Of a stretch of 64,000 nt of DNA, positions 11,581 through 22,960 are shown piece by piece. The DNA is taken from NCBI RefSeq assembly GCF_921293095.1, contig NC_060251.1, forward strand, positions 89,390,566 to 89,454,565, given 5' to 3'. The stretch's first letter is position 1, and the number at the start of each line of letters is the position of its first letter. Source of the stretch: Ischnura elegans (Eukaryota; Arthropoda; Insecta; Odonata; Coenagrionidae). Made by a program: the position numbers and the translations under genes. Below the pieces are notes generated by a model. The model made no database searches. It was given only the letters and a program-made list of their open reading frames with translations, and was not told the origin of the DNA.

Positions 11581-11785
11581 CCGGCCTCGGTGGCGGCGGG
11601 ATAAAGTCCTCGCCTGCCAAACAAGAGATCGCGGGTTCGAGTTCCGCCTGGGTAAGTTGCCCCTATCCAGGGCATGGTTGTTCGTGTACGTTTAACTTTT
11701 AAATTTGTTGAGCACCCCGATTAAAAATGACCAACATGAGCTGTATTCGGTGGTTTGGGAATAAAACAAAAAATAAAAATAATTC
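11581..11785 (+). mobile_element. tRNA-derived SINE, family A, near full length
   Basis: The head (11581-11655) is tRNA-like. CGGTGGCGGCGGGATAAAG resembles an A box and GCGGGTTCGAGTTCCGCC is a good B box, as in an internal RNA polymerase III promoter. The unrelated body ends GAGCTGTATTCGGTGGTTTG and then an A-rich AAAACAAAAAATAAAAAT tail. The 3' half matches 165-285, and the reverse complement of 42662-42720. No cloverleaf closes outside the head, so it is not a tRNA gene. Confidence 0.8.
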
Positions 11786-13239
11786 ATGAAAATTAAAACG
11801 TAGCACTGGAGACGTTTTCTTATAATTTGAACGGATGAGTTTTAATTTCCTTGAATATTTGGTGAGTAGCCATTATTTTGCTTTCGGTAGGAGAGAACAA
11901 ACTTAAAGTTCATCATTTGGGCTTTAGTCTGGGAAATATTCTATACATGTATATATATTTAATTAATAAATATATAATGACGAATTTATTGACTGACTGA
12001 CTCATTGATACAATTACGCAGCCAAAACTGTGATAGGTGTATTTGGCTTATTGGACGTAAAAGTTAAAAAAAATTCATCGGGAGAAAAATTCTTAAAAAT
12101 TGAAAAAGTCGACTAGTTTTCGAGATATATCGACTTGAATTAACATGGGAGCCTTATGGGACTAAAACGTTTTCGCTTTTATTTTGTACTTTTAAACGTC
12201 TGAGGAACATGGTATTCAATGGACATAAACTAGATTTTTTGGTTGATTTTTTGGTATGGTTTTCATAGCGACGAATTGATATTTAGTATTTTTTATTATT
12301 TTTTGAACGTTTTCTATGCTTTTGGAAAAAATTCTATGCTATGGAAAAAATTCAGGAATTTTTTTGACCAATTTTCAATAATTGTAGGACAAATTCCTTG
12401 AAATATAAGGTGTAAGATTTTTTGCTTGATTTTTTGGCTATCTTGGAATTTTCATATGTCGAAACAATTCCGAGGAATAAAAGATTTCGATTTTACATTG
12501 TCGTGATGGTGGAATTTTCAAATTCGGATTTCGGCCTTGAGACATGCGTCATATGAAAATTTGGAATCTTCCGGAAAAACCGTAGAGGGTACTTCGTACC
12601 CTCACGTTCTATCTGCTTTCCCCGTAACCCTCTTGGTTAATTCATAATTAAATTCCGAAAATTATCCTGCACGCGAAAAATCATTGTCGCCATTTTTTGT
12701 GGGGCATACAATCTTGAATATCATAGCAACCGTTCCAGCTAGATGAATGAAATTTTTAGGGTAATACTTATATTAAAATGGTCAACTTTTGCAATGATGA
12801 CCATTTCGCTCGATCGATTCATGTGCGAGTTATATCGATACCAATCTCCTTGGTTACGCTTAAATCGCTAATAACTTTTTTTTTAATCAAGTTATGAATA
12901 TGATACTACTGTTAATATCTTTTCTTCGACAAAAGTTAAATCAAGCGGATCGAGCGATTAGAGTCGAAGTTATGATCGATACAAGGTTGCATTCGATGGA
13001 GCCATTTTTCAGACCTATTTACATAGTTACGGGGATAAAAATTTTAACAATAGGTAAGGGACGGAATGTTTTACTAGTACCCATAAATTATTTAGATGAG
13101 TAATGTTTCCTAATGCAGACATATCAATATGAATTTATATCTTTTTGTATTAGGCCTCCGTAAGAAATACACGCATCGCGTCTATCTACGTAATCAATAT
13201 AAGAACATGGGCTAAATTTTGAATTCGGGGATAGTAGAG
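11786..13239. other. No recognised gene; AT-rich
   Basis: Long T-rich runs and repeated short words such as TCGATCGA and ATATCGAT occur, foreshadowing the tandem repeat next door. The frame at 12894-13103 has no recognisable domain. Confidence 0.4.
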
Positions 13240-14090
13240 AAGGCAGGGATAACGGAGTGACCATAGAATGGAAGGGATATCAATAGGATTGCGGATTTTA
13301 CAGTACAGATGTCAGTATAGTCGAAAGTACGATTCGATTAGTATAGCAAATACGCAAATTGGCATAACTTGATTAGTGTATACGTTGGACCAATGAAATT
13401 TGGTGAATGGGTACATGTTGGTATTCCTCACAATGCCCAATGGAAATATGTTTTGTATATTGGCTCACGTTCGATATCTATCGAATCTACTTTTTCTTAA
13501 AATATATCGAATTGCTATAACATATAGGATTTTACTTCCTAGGACATAGTTGACCAGGGATTATATAGTAGATACCCATAGACTGTAAGTTAAACCAATA
13601 GCATTGCGGATTTTACAGTACAGATGTCAGTATGATCGAAAAAACGATTCGATTATTACAGCAAATACACAAATTGGCATAACTTGAATAGTATATCCAT
13701 TGGACCAATGAAATTTGGCGAATGTGTACAACTTGGTATTCCTCACAATGCCCAATGGAAATATGTTTTGTATGTAGTCTCACGTTCGATATATATCGAA
13801 TATGCTTTTTCTTAAAATATATCGAATTGCTATAACATGTAGTATTTTACATCCAAGGGCATAGTTGACCAAGAATTATGTAATAGATGACCATAGACTG
13901 GAAATAAAATCAATATCGTTGCAGATTTTACAGTACAGTTATCAGTATAATCGAAAGGTCGATTCGATAATTATAGCAAATACGAAAATTGGCATAACTT
14001 GATTACTATATAATTTGGACCAAAGAAATTTTGTGAATGGGTACATCTTGGTATTCCTCACAATGCCCAATAGAAATATGTTAAATATGC
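13240..14090 (+). repeat. Tandem repeat, 315-bp period, about 2.7 copies
   Basis: Anchors recur at exactly equal spacing: CCATAGA at 13261, 13576 and 13891; (GC)GGATTTTACAGTACAG at 13291, 13606 and 13921; and CACAATGCCCAA ending at 13440, 13755 and 14070. Copies differ by point changes but keep register throughout with no net insertions or deletions. The third copy breaks off near 14090, after AAATATGTT. Each unit holds ATATATCGAA-type AT-rich palindromic words. The frame is not open across units, so it is satellite-like rather than coding. Confidence 0.9.
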
Positions 14091-14600
14091 GGCTGGGTAT
14101 TGGTATTAATTGGTCTCAGATCTTTTATTTTTTTAAATCTGTTATAAATTGCTTAAGTTTATTGGGTTAAAACCCTTACGAACAGAGTGTGAGTAGCTAC
14201 AATCATAGAGAAAGGTCTAAATTACAAAAAAATCGGCCTTTTTAAATAACTTCACCGGTCATTATTAATTTATTTCTCCCCATTACGTAAATATTAAAAT
14301 CAAAACAATCTCTCGACGCTTATACCACCGTGGTTACTAAGACGACCTTAAGTATTGTTGACGGCGAAAAAGCGTACTCTCCGTACATTTCATCCATTTA
14401 AACCATATTATGGCCCGTATCATAAAAGTCCCCTCGAAGCCGGCCTCCACCTCATTGTCGTCAGGAGGAGGAGATGCGATATCATAAAACCGACCTCAAC
14501 CTCAAAAACGTCGAATTTTGAAGCCAGCCTCGACTCAAACTTTGAGGTTAGATTGTTGTCGGCTCAAAGCGTTTGAGGTGTCTTCCGCCATTGTGAGAAG

Positions 14601-16525
14601 ATGGATGCTATCCCGAATGTGAAGGATTAATACGATCTGGAAGAGTTTTTGGGTCATATTGAGGAAGATGCCTTCGTATATGCACCCAGAATCCGTCTAG
14701 CGGATGGAGACAATCCACTAGATTGGTACACGAACGAGGAATTCTTCGTCAGGTACAGGTTTCAAAAAGTAAATATAACCGACGTGTTACTTCCGATGCT
14801 ACGGCCGGGATAACGCCGACTTGAGAGGCGTTCCTGACCCAAGGTAATTATAATTGCTTGCTTTCCTAAGGTTTTATTCCACGGACAGTTTTCAGGTGAG
14901 TGATTTAAATACTTTTCCTAACATATTTTTAGTGGTGTAGTAGTGCATTGATATTTTTTGTTACGTACATCATTGCTTTTATTCTTCTCGCGGTCACTGT
15001 ATAACTAATAATAATGAAACACCAGGCGCAAATTATATTAGTTGACGAAAGCATTTATATATTAACTTATTATAAGCTAAAGGTGTTACATACGTGCAAC
15101 TCTCTACGAATTTCAGATAAATGTTTACATAGTATATCATTTATATTCTTCGAAACGCCATAGATGATTATCATGTGTTTTTGTCATTGTTGTAGATAGT
15201 CTCTGGCGATTTCCACGAACTGGCTCAGTCGACAATGTCGAAGTTAATTAAGGCATGCGGTTTTGTTTATTTAAGCTCAATCATGGGCGTACCCAGCGAG
15301 GGGCAGCTTCCCCCCCCCCAGAAGAAAAAATCGCAAGTCTTTAAACAAAATCTATTCTGAATTTAAACGAAAGCATTCAACAAATTTTATTTAAACCGGT
15401 GAAAAATTATACGCACAATACATGTAACTAAAGTAAAACTATTTTTTCATGGAAATAATCTCATACACTAATATTACATCTTGGTTCCCCCCCATTTAGA
15501 CCATGGCTTGCCCCCCTAGTCATTATCCTGGGTACGCCCTTGTGCACAAATCTGAATCATCTCTCTACATTTATCTTTTGCCTTGGTCAAAGAGAACAAT
15601 AGAGTTGGAAACCTAATTAAATTTAACTTGTGTTACTACGTCGTAAATGTAATGATTAATACTTCTTTAAAAATATACAATACATTGGTTTGATGATTTG
15701 ACCCAATTAAATTGCAGGTTATTAGTACAGAAATTACTGGGAAGCTGCCAAAGGTAGTGAAGATTCTTCAATCACACGAGGAATTAGCCACTGCAAGAAG
15801 ACTTTTGTATCGAGTGGCACACTTTCCTGGGGTTGATTTGATATGATTATTTACCTTAGTATTAGAACAAATACAAGTGATATTTGCTTTGCTCTGCATG
15901 TAACAGGTGGTTGCTGGTCCCAGGCTGGAGATTTTGGATATTGTTTGTCGATGGCCTGGGTCTACACACGATGCTGGGATCTTCCACAACAGCTGACTGT
16001 GTCTCCGCTTCAACAGAGATGAAGTCAATGGCCTATTGCTGGGAGATAGCATAGCTAAGATACCTTTACACACCAGTGCGCAACCCAGCCACACCAGCTG
16101 AGCATAGGTTGGTTAGAGGAAAAAATAAATTGTCTAACTTTTATTGAAAAGGGTGATGTGCAGTGACAAAATGATTTCATGGAAATGATAGCGGTTGTAT
16201 ACATATTATTTATTTTTTTCAGGTACAATGCATCACACATTGCAACCAGATCTGCAGTGGAGAGGGCATTTGGGATATGGAAGAGGCGATTTCCCTGCCT
16301 CTCAATGAAAATGAGAACAGCCACTCAAACATCAGCTAAAATAATACTGGCTTGAGCTGTGCTCCACAACGTGGCCATCAGCCAGAGGGAGCCAGTTCCA
16401 GAGCACATACAATTGCAAGATCCCCATGCTGATGTTCCAATACCTGCCGTGCAAAATAGAAATCTCAGTGCCATAGTTGAAAGAAGGGCTTTCACTAATC
16501 GCTACTTTACCTTCATCCAAGGATA
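14601..16525 (+). pseudogene. Harbinger (HARBI1-like) transposase, multi-exon relic
   Basis: Recognisable blocks in order. 14601-14893 gives MDAIPNVKD, then after a stop DNPLDWYTNEEFFVRYRFQK and, after a frameshift, LLSLRFYSTDSFQ ending at a GTGAGT donor. 15196-15260, after a TTGTTGTAG acceptor, gives SGDFHELAQSTMSKLIKACG. 15723-15840 gives KILQSHEELATARRLLYRV and AHFPGV. 15906-16095 gives VVAGPRLEILDIVCRWPG then STHDAGIF, including the second catalytic Asp. 16223-16525 gives YNASHIATRSAVERAFGIWK with the catalytic Glu, and a C-terminal AVLHNVAI block ending FIQG-stop. At least four in-frame stops and a nested MITE (15282-15542) inactivate it. The first Asp motif (normally GAIDCTHI) is not readable. 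It belonged to the same element as the Myb-like gene, which normally assists its nuclear import and end binding. Confidence 0.85.
15282..15542. mobile_element. MITE nested in the Harbinger transposase
   Basis: The left end CATGGGCGTACCCAG (15282-15296) and right end CTGGGTACGCCCTTG (15528-15542) are inverted repeats matching at 14 of 15 positions. Next to each are C-runs (GCTTCCCCCCCCCC and TTCCCCCCC). The 261-bp unit is non-coding and interrupts the transposase relic between its HTH-like block and the next block. No clean target duplication was found. Confidence 0.65.
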
Positions 16526-16897
16526 ACTGCATGCTGTAAGGTGAAAGAGGGAGGTGGGGAAACTTCTCACAACATGATTGAAAATAGGAGAATGGGATGT
16601 CTGGGCTCTGAATAGGAAATGAAATTGTCAGGAGGGTAATGAAGCAATGCAATGTATGCAAGACATCAAGAGGCCGCAAAAGCATAGCATAGAGTGCACA
16701 ATGTCACGCCATGATCATTTTGTTACGTACATACATGAAAACAGAGATAAATCAGGTTTTAAATTATGACAAATAATGGTTGGCTGCTGATAGTGGTAAA
16801 TGATATTTTTGAGGGGTTAAACAATGTTAGCATGTCTATATTGTGGTGCATGTAAACTTTTGAGATCCAATTTCAAATTAAATTGGCTTTTGGTAGC
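16526..16897. other. Harbinger interior, nothing recognised
   Basis: 3' flank of the transposase relic. No domain or repeat was recognised. Confidence 0.4.
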
Positions 16898-17211
16898 ATA
16901 ATCCCTGATATACTATATCATGTTCCACAAAACCTTATAATAGTCTGACCTAGGTTTCGACTTGGTACAATATGTCATTCTCAAAATATAAAATACATGT
17001 TTTATGTTCTTATACTGTTTTGGAAAGGTGAAGGGGGGTAAAGACAAGTCATTTGAAGGTATAAGATCAAACAGTATAAGGTATAAGAAAACAGTATAAG
17101 ATCACCAAACATGTATTTTAACTTTTGAGAATGACATATTGTACCAAGTCGAAACCTAGGTCAGATTATTAAAAGGTTTTGTGGAACATGAAATAGTGTA
17201 TCAGTGATTAT
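16898..17211. mobile_element. Fold-back MITE with about 105-bp arms, nested in the Harbinger element
   Basis: The left arm 16898-17004 (CATAATCCCTGATATACTA...) and the right arm 17107-17211 (ending TAGTGTATCAGTGATTATG) are reverse complements at about 90-95 percent by eye. The match is uninterrupted from TGTTCCACAAAACCTT through CTAGGTTTCGACTTGG to CATTCTCAAAA. The 100-bp centre contains short repeats of GTATAAG. High arm identity suggests it is younger than its host element. Confidence 0.85.
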
Positions 17212-18761
17212 GTTTCAGCTGTCACACACCTCCACCACCCACCAATATCACCACCCACCAATATCACCACCCACTCTTGGATTGGAAATTGGTTTTTACT
17301 TAAAATACTCCCAAGTACAGTGTTTGTTTAAATAAATGTTGTGACTAATTACAGCTTTTCTTATTATAACTAGGTGATGCTGCCTTTGACATTAGTGGAC
17401 ATGCTGCACCGTCTGCTCCTTGGCTCATAATAATTATCACTGGATATTAACTGATTAGATTATGTAATTATTTTAACAAAAGAAAAATCTCTAAAATCAT
17501 ATGCTTTCCTACTACCTGTAACTGTGTATTACATCATATTACATTATTTTCTTTTCCAGATAATATGTTATTGTTAACTTGTTATACCTGCTAAAGTATA
17601 TGATTACTGAGGTTTCTGCCAAAATTTATGTATTTTATCCCTGCTCTTGCAATTATTAAAAAAATATCAAGCAACTGATGCCTTTTTTTTCTAATATATT
17701 ATTGAATAAAATCTTAGATGATTACTTTCCAGATAAATTTAAATTCTAACCAAAAAATAATTTAATTACTAACTATATTGTAAAAATCAAAGAGTGCAGA
17801 TAGTGATGCAAGCAATGATTTAGTTAGATAATGATTCAAAATTTCCTATTTAGCTTTGCATGAAAATGTATATTTTTTCCAAGGTCACTACTTGACAATG
17901 TTTATTGTGGTTTTTACCAACTAATGACAAATTAATTGATTGAATGACCCAGAGGAAAATTCTGCAAATTCCATACCCCCAAAATTAATAACTTTCTTAA
18001 ATAAATACAGTTAAAAGAAGCAACACCAATTGACCAGCATGCATATTAAGGGATAAACAGGCATTGTAAAGAAAACAATTTCATGCCATATCAGATAAAT
18101 ATATTTCAGGCCATGCAGGCAGAAGCAGATTATTTTATGCAATTTGGTAGTACAAGGACATAATTCAGTGTATGCAGTCCGTCATAAGCAATGCAAGATG
18201 TTGGCAGAAATAATCATGGACATGCAGCAATTGAGGAAGGCGTTGGAGAGAGGAAAAGGGTGCTTGGAGCGAAAGCAAGCGACAAGCACCACCCAGAGCT
18301 ATAGGCACATGGAGTGAATCACAGCAGTGGAGGTAAACCAACAGCACCAAGGGCACTCAGGAGAGATGGATGCAAGGTTGTAGCACTCGAGGAATTGCAA
18401 GTAGAATATAAGCAGCACCTTTCACTTACTATATTGTTGCTAGAAAGAAAAGAAAATTAACAATTAATCATCTAAAATTCCAAGGCACTCTTCCACTATG
18501 CCCCTGCAAGTACAAATTGTCATTATTAAATGTAACTAAAAATGCAGCCTGTTATTTATATTATTCAAGTATTATCATGAATTTGTGTAGGTACATGAAT
18601 GCCATTTTATGAATTATAAGTTACTCAGGAATCAGTCAAATCCACATGGAAGACAGGAGAGATAAAAAACATACTATTATTTAAATGATGCAAGTAAGAT
18701 ATAAAAACAATAAGCATACATTAACATAAGAGTTCCTAAAGTGACTAAGTTATATAAGGAT
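17212..18761. other. Harbinger interior between the two genes
   Basis: CACCACCCACCAATAT is repeated in tandem at 17228-17275. A GC-richer patch at 18160-18400 has frames on both strands but no recognisable domain. It could hold an extra 3' exon of the Myb-like gene, but I cannot show that. Confidence 0.35.
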
Positions 18762-20716
18762 CTACAAACAGAGATACCATACCCGCTTATGTTCTACTTC
18801 CATTGCATGCAATGTTCTTTGATGCTCCAATTCCTCGAGTGCTGCCTGAATCCTTATCTGCCGCAGAAGAGCTTCATCCTCTGCGGCAGCCTGCCTCATC
18901 TTCGCTTCATCATCTGAGACAGTCTGGATTCTGGCTAACCTTGCATCCAACTCCCTTTGATGAGCTTCAGCTCTTGTGAGAGCCCTTGGTGCTGTGGTGT
19001 TTCTGGTTCCCCCCCACACAGTCTGTTGGCTGCTGTGGAGAGGGACCAGGTCCCATAGGGGACTGTAGGGTATCCACAGCCTGCCTTGGCTCCGAAGCAG
19101 AGCCAGAGACAACAGAGATCCCACAGCTTCCACTATGGGTGTCTCCTCCAACTGGTGGGGTTCACTCCATGACCCAGCGGCATCTTCATTTTGAAAAATA
19201 AAATGGATAAACGAATTTAATTTTTAGTGGTGAATACTTCTGATGAATATTTCTCGGGCTTGCAACCAGGTTAAATCTTGAAATTGGACTTCCATTAAAT
19301 AACACAGCCTTGAGGATGGGAGACAAATAGTCTTCCGAAACGTTGGCTTGCATAAAAGCTTTAACCTGGTTGCAAACATGAGAAATAATTGTCATAAAAT
19401 GGATACTTTCAGATATGACTACATGGAATTATTACTTATGAAAGTTATGTTACAAGTTTCATAGTATCATGGAAAATCAATAACTGACTATTTTAAAGGC
19501 CATTGCACAGCACAACACCCAAGATCCCCGGCAAAAATATCCATTGACCTAGGCAGTGGCAGCCTGTGACTTAGCCAGTGATTCTTGATTTTAAAACAAA
19601 TCACTGGTCATGTTGAAATATGGCGAGATAAACTATTCTTAAATTGAATGATTTGTTCAATTTTTGACTTAATATATCGATGTTTTAACTTAAAATATCA
19701 ATTACATATTGATCACTGTCAAGCCCACTGGCCCAATGTCACTGGGCAAATCACGGTCTCACTGAGTAGTCACTGAATTCACTGTGTACATCACTGAAAA
19801 GTCACTGTATATTTTTGCCAGGGATAAGAAAAATAGTGCATGGGTATTTAGGTATCCTTGAACATTACTTCGACTCATTAGTGCAATCTAATTATGTCTT
19901 GATAAACTTTGAGGTGTACAGTTGACAGAATTTTGTTCGACAAAAATATTAAATAAGTAATCAACATTATTAATGAATACATTTCAATGACCCGTTGAAC
20001 TTACCTTCTCCTCCGAGGTCTCCATCAATGATAACAAAGTCTTCAGGGCCGCTGGGTGCTTCCATCAATCGATCACTATCCCCAACTGACAACAGATGGT
20101 GATCGATCGATGGAATTGCCACTTCCAACTCTGGGATGGTGCTGTCTTTCGACGTGGATGGGCAAGGTCCTCCGCCTGTACCCATCCGACGTCGTGCTTC
20201 CTCTGCTAGCACCCTTTTCCTACTCATTTTTATATTATCCCACGCCTTCCTCAATTGTCTACAGTTTCGCTAAATAAATGGAAAACAAAGAAACATTTCG
20301 TGAAAGATATAACGGCTAAGTAATAACAAATTATAAGTTACACGAATAAAATAAAACCGAAATACATCATAAGATAAACACAGTTGAACTGATTTAACCT
20401 TGAACCTTTGAAAAATAACACAGTTGAACCTTTTGTAAAATAATACCAACTGATTTACATATATATTCCAGAACCGATCTCGAAAGCGTTATATATAAAA
20501 AACTATTCGATTATTAGATCATTCTATATGATGTCGACTTACCTGTCTTACACATCCGTGATTATTAAATTCTTCAGTTAATTTCTGCCAACATCTTGCC
20601 TTGCTCAAAACGGACTCCGCATCCGTGCGCTTGCACTCAATTACGTCCTTGTACTTGACCACCAAATTGCACAAAATTTCCTGCTCCTGCCTGGCCATCC
20701 GCTCCGACTTAGCCAT
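18762..20716 (-). CDS. Harbinger-encoded Myb/SANT-like DNA-binding protein (three exons, open)
   Basis: Predicted 286-aa protein joined from 20716-20543, 20269-20005 and 19183-18762. The ATG at 20716 opens MAKSERMARQEQEIL. Exon 1 ends CAG|GTAAGT in phase 0. Exon 2 starts after TTTAG with RNCRQLRKAWDNIKMSRKR and ends GAAG|GTAAGT in phase 1. Exon 3 starts after GAAG and keeps the frame to TAG at 18762. Residues 6-90 resemble the Myb/SANT-like domain of PIF/Harbinger accessory proteins: Trp42 in ARCWQKLTEEFN, Trp in LRKAWDNIK, then the typical RRRMGTGGGPCP linker. The C-terminus is Glu/Arg/Ala-rich and probably helical (ELDARLARIQTV, LEELEHQRTLHAMEVEHKR). In known elements this protein binds subterminal sites and brings the transposase into the nucleus. 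It is intact although its partner transposase is ruined. A GTATGG donor at the end of exon 3 allows an alternative fourth exon. Confidence 0.75.
19244..19390. repeat. Inverted repeat enclosing a degenerate hammerhead-like motif
   Basis: TTGCAACCAGGTTAAA at about 19259 returns as TTTAACCTGGTTGCAA at about 19360-19375. Between them, 19304-19347 reads AGCC, TTGAGGA, a 7-bp stem GGGAGAC/GTCTTCC with loop AAATA, GAAAC, GTT, GGCT. That order resembles a hammerhead ribozyme core of the kind reported in Penelope-like retroelements, but the conserved CUGANGA begins UUGAGGA here and stem III is almost absent. It is unlikely to be catalytic. It lies in the intron between exons 2 and 3 of the Myb-like gene, just after (on the plus strand) the exon 3 acceptor. 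Confidence 0.45.
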
Positions 20717-21032
20717 TTCTGTTTATATTGTTGATATTAGCGGGTATATCCCCGGTCGCATTCGGTGTATCGCTACTGCGCATGTCTGCGAAATTACGAT
20801 TCGAAAAATTTAACGTGGAACAATACTGGAAGACTGTCAACTCTGAAACCCGAAACATCGTCGACAACAATGCGTCATTTCCGCTGGCTCAAACCCCTCC
20901 TCCTATGAACCGAGCTGGAGGAGGGTTTTATGATATGATGCGATCGAGGGATCTCCTCGTCGAGCTAGGCCGGCTTCAAACGAGGCCCTCCTCAGCTCAA
21001 ACTTCGAGGGGACTTTTATGATACGGGCCTAT

Positions 21033-21309
21033 GAGTTTGTTTTCCTTTTTAAGCAACTTATGGGCACATAACTCGGAAACACGTGACACAGCAATGCTCC
21101 CAACCCCCTAATTACCCGCTTGATGAGTTCAAGCGACTATCGACTCGTTTAATATCAAAGTGCATATTCACGCTGAAGCTCCGATAATTCATTTTCAACG
21201 GTTTTAAAAATACATTTATCTATACTTGAAATAAATGTTAGGAAAATAAGTATTTTTGCTCTAATAGCATGTTTACCGAGTGGATCTTCGTTGTATTAAA
21301 AAAAATTAC
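21033..21309. other. No recognised feature
   Basis: Flank of the Harbinger element. Nothing seen. Confidence 0.4.
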
Positions 21310-21720
21310 ATCCGTAGCCAAAAAAATAAAGGCTAGCAAAGAATTTGACTAGAGTGTTTTGCTGTGCGGTCCTGAAACTTGGACACAATATGCAAGGAGC
21401 ATGAAAAATTAGTCGGAGACGTTCGAGGTATGTGTGTGAAAGAGAAGTGAAAAGGTAAACGAACAGGAAGAAAAAGAAAGAGGAAGGGCTAAGCATGGAT
21501 TAGGAGATGAAACTTCTATTGGATGTAAAAAGAAGTACGAGGATTAGAATAGAGCAATAAGTGAGCGGGGAGGTGATAATATGATTTAAGCACTTACACA
21601 GGAAGGATTTTCGGTTGGCGAAGAAAGAATCGGAAAATATGATATTTATAATGAAATGCTATGGAAAAAGAGACAAAATGGAAAACCGAATAGTGAAATG
21701 GTACAGCACTAACAAATAAG
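21310..21720 (+). pseudogene. LINE-2-type reverse transcriptase C-terminal relic
   Basis: Positions 21352-21384 read SVLLCGPETWT, the usual (W)SV.LYG.ETWT block of LINE reverse transcriptase C-termini. Then, with frame changes and stops, come SETFEVCV (compare LEAFEMWV), LLLDVKRSTR and MLWKKRQNGK. These parallel LEAFEMWVWRR, QLLDEIRRRQ and MLWKRGRGRK in the copy at 39800-40080. Order and spacing agree, so this is a badly eroded copy of the same family in the plus orientation. Confidence 0.55.
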
Positions 21721-22318
21721 AAATTTCAACGAGATAAAACTCTTTCTATCTAATAATCTTAAAAAAAATCTATCTAATCTAACATAAGATATCATTTTTC
21801 ACCTTTAAAACTAGGTATTCATTGAAAGCAACATTTTTCCATGGGTTTGTATATTATTTTCATTCATAAATGATGTGGGAATTGGCCCTTCTCTAGTTTG
21901 GTTATGCTAGTTAACTCTTAGCTCCAACCTACCTGTTCCACAGCCAGATTGACTCTGCTCCTCCAGCGATCGCTACATTTTCGCCTATTTTTATGGCGCT
22001 GTTGCCTAACAGAATTTCACCTGATTCTGGTTGCTATAGTTTTGCAAAGGAGAACCATGGCAGTGGGGAGACAGGAATTAATTGTGTCCTGCCACTGCCT
22101 CCCGTTTTGTTGATAGTAGCCTGTTTTTGGTTCGTTTTTGCGCGTTTATTTCCCGCAACTTTGCGCAATGTCGAGCTAAATCACTGGGATATGTGCGTGC
22201 AAAGATTCAGCGTCGAACGCAATGAACCCCGTCCCTGTAGCACTTGGTACTACTGAGATAGACCCTTTAGTATGACTGCGCAAAATGCAGACAGACTGAC
22301 GTGCAACAAACCTAATAT
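21721..22318. other. Unassigned; small hairpin
   Basis: An 87-codon frame (21993-22256) has no recognisable domain. Inside it, 22059-22099 forms a short hairpin (GGCAGTGG/CCACTGCC plus CAGGA/TCCTG). No gene is supported. Confidence 0.3.
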
Positions 22319-22457
22319 ATGTCGATACCTTCACTTCAAAAACGCTCAACAATTTCCCGTCGAATCAAACCTGCTCTAGTAGCCCTTGAAGGACTAGATG
22401 AGCGGATTTGATTCGGTGGGCAATTGATGAGCGTTTATGGAGGGAAGGCATCGATAC
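22319..22457. mobile_element. Short fold-back MITE
   Basis: The left arm 22319-22379 and the right arm 22393-22457 are inverted repeats at roughly 75-80 percent. Shared words in order are TCGATACCTTC, AAACGCTCAACAATT, CGAATCAAA and GCTC. The loop is about 14 bp. No coding content. Confidence 0.65.
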
Positions 22458-22479
22458 AAAATAAGTCGTTGTTTGTTGT

Positions 22480-22960
22480 TTACAAAAGGTGGAGCTGAGA
22501 AAAACGTTTCTTTTCTTTCGCCGCGGCGTTTTCCAAGGTCAAGGTTTTGCCTAATCCTAGACGATCGCTTGCTTCCGCCGCTGCCTCGGCAACAAACGGG
22601 CAGATGAGCCAAGCAAACCATCTTCTCTGCTCTCCACGCCGCCCATCCGTCTTTTTTTTCCTCGAAAAATCGAGAACGAAACGACCGACCTGCCCTTGAG
22701 ATCGAACGTCAACCCCGATCGGACGGCTCTTCCGAAACTAACTCCCGCAAGATTAGCAGATGTGCCCCGAAATAATAGCTTTCCAGTCCAGACACCGTTG
22801 TCCCCTGGAGGGCCTGAATTTGGCGAGGGGGAACGTCTTCAATTCACTCCCCCTGCGATTAGCGATTCGGCAGCGTGGTGAGAGTTACTCTCTCATGAGC
22901 ACATTACATGAGCAATGCCCAGCACGGAATCGGGTAGTCACGCAAGGCATATTTATCAGC
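22480..22960. other. CpG-rich patch, no gene recognised
   Basis: GC- and CpG-rich compared with the flanks (CGCCGCGGCG at about 22520, CCGCCGCTGCCTCGG at about 22575, CACGCCGCCC at about 22637). Overlapping short frames on both strands show no domain. It could be an unrecognised promoter or first exon, or an old repeat. Confidence 0.35.

Larger units (their letters stand above)
14412..21029. mobile_element. PIF/Harbinger DNA transposon with two genes (6618 bp)
   Basis: Ends are identical inverted repeats of 28 bp, starting GGCCCGTATCATAAAAGTCC at 14412 and its reverse complement ending at 21029. A 3-bp TAT lies on each side (14409-14411 and 21030-21032). Inside are the two genes typical of this superfamily: a DDE transposase on the plus strand (14601-16525) and a Myb/SANT-like DNA-binding gene on the minus strand (18762-20716), convergent. 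Nested repeats at 15282-15542, 16898-17211 and 19244-19390 account for part of the length. Identical termini beside a badly decayed transposase suggest either recent trans-mobilisation or chance preservation. Confidence 0.9.

Noticed and set aside
11581-11655. Functional tRNA gene
   Set aside because: A- and B-box-like sequences are present, but the arms do not close a cloverleaf and the unit continues into a SINE body with an A-rich tail. The same holds for 44137, 58449 and 62815-62890.
18165-18356. Hydrophobic 63-codon minus-strand frame as an extra Myb-like exon
   Set aside because: No acceptor/donor pair keeps the frame with exon 3, and the Leu/His-rich sequence does not resemble the C-termini of such proteins.
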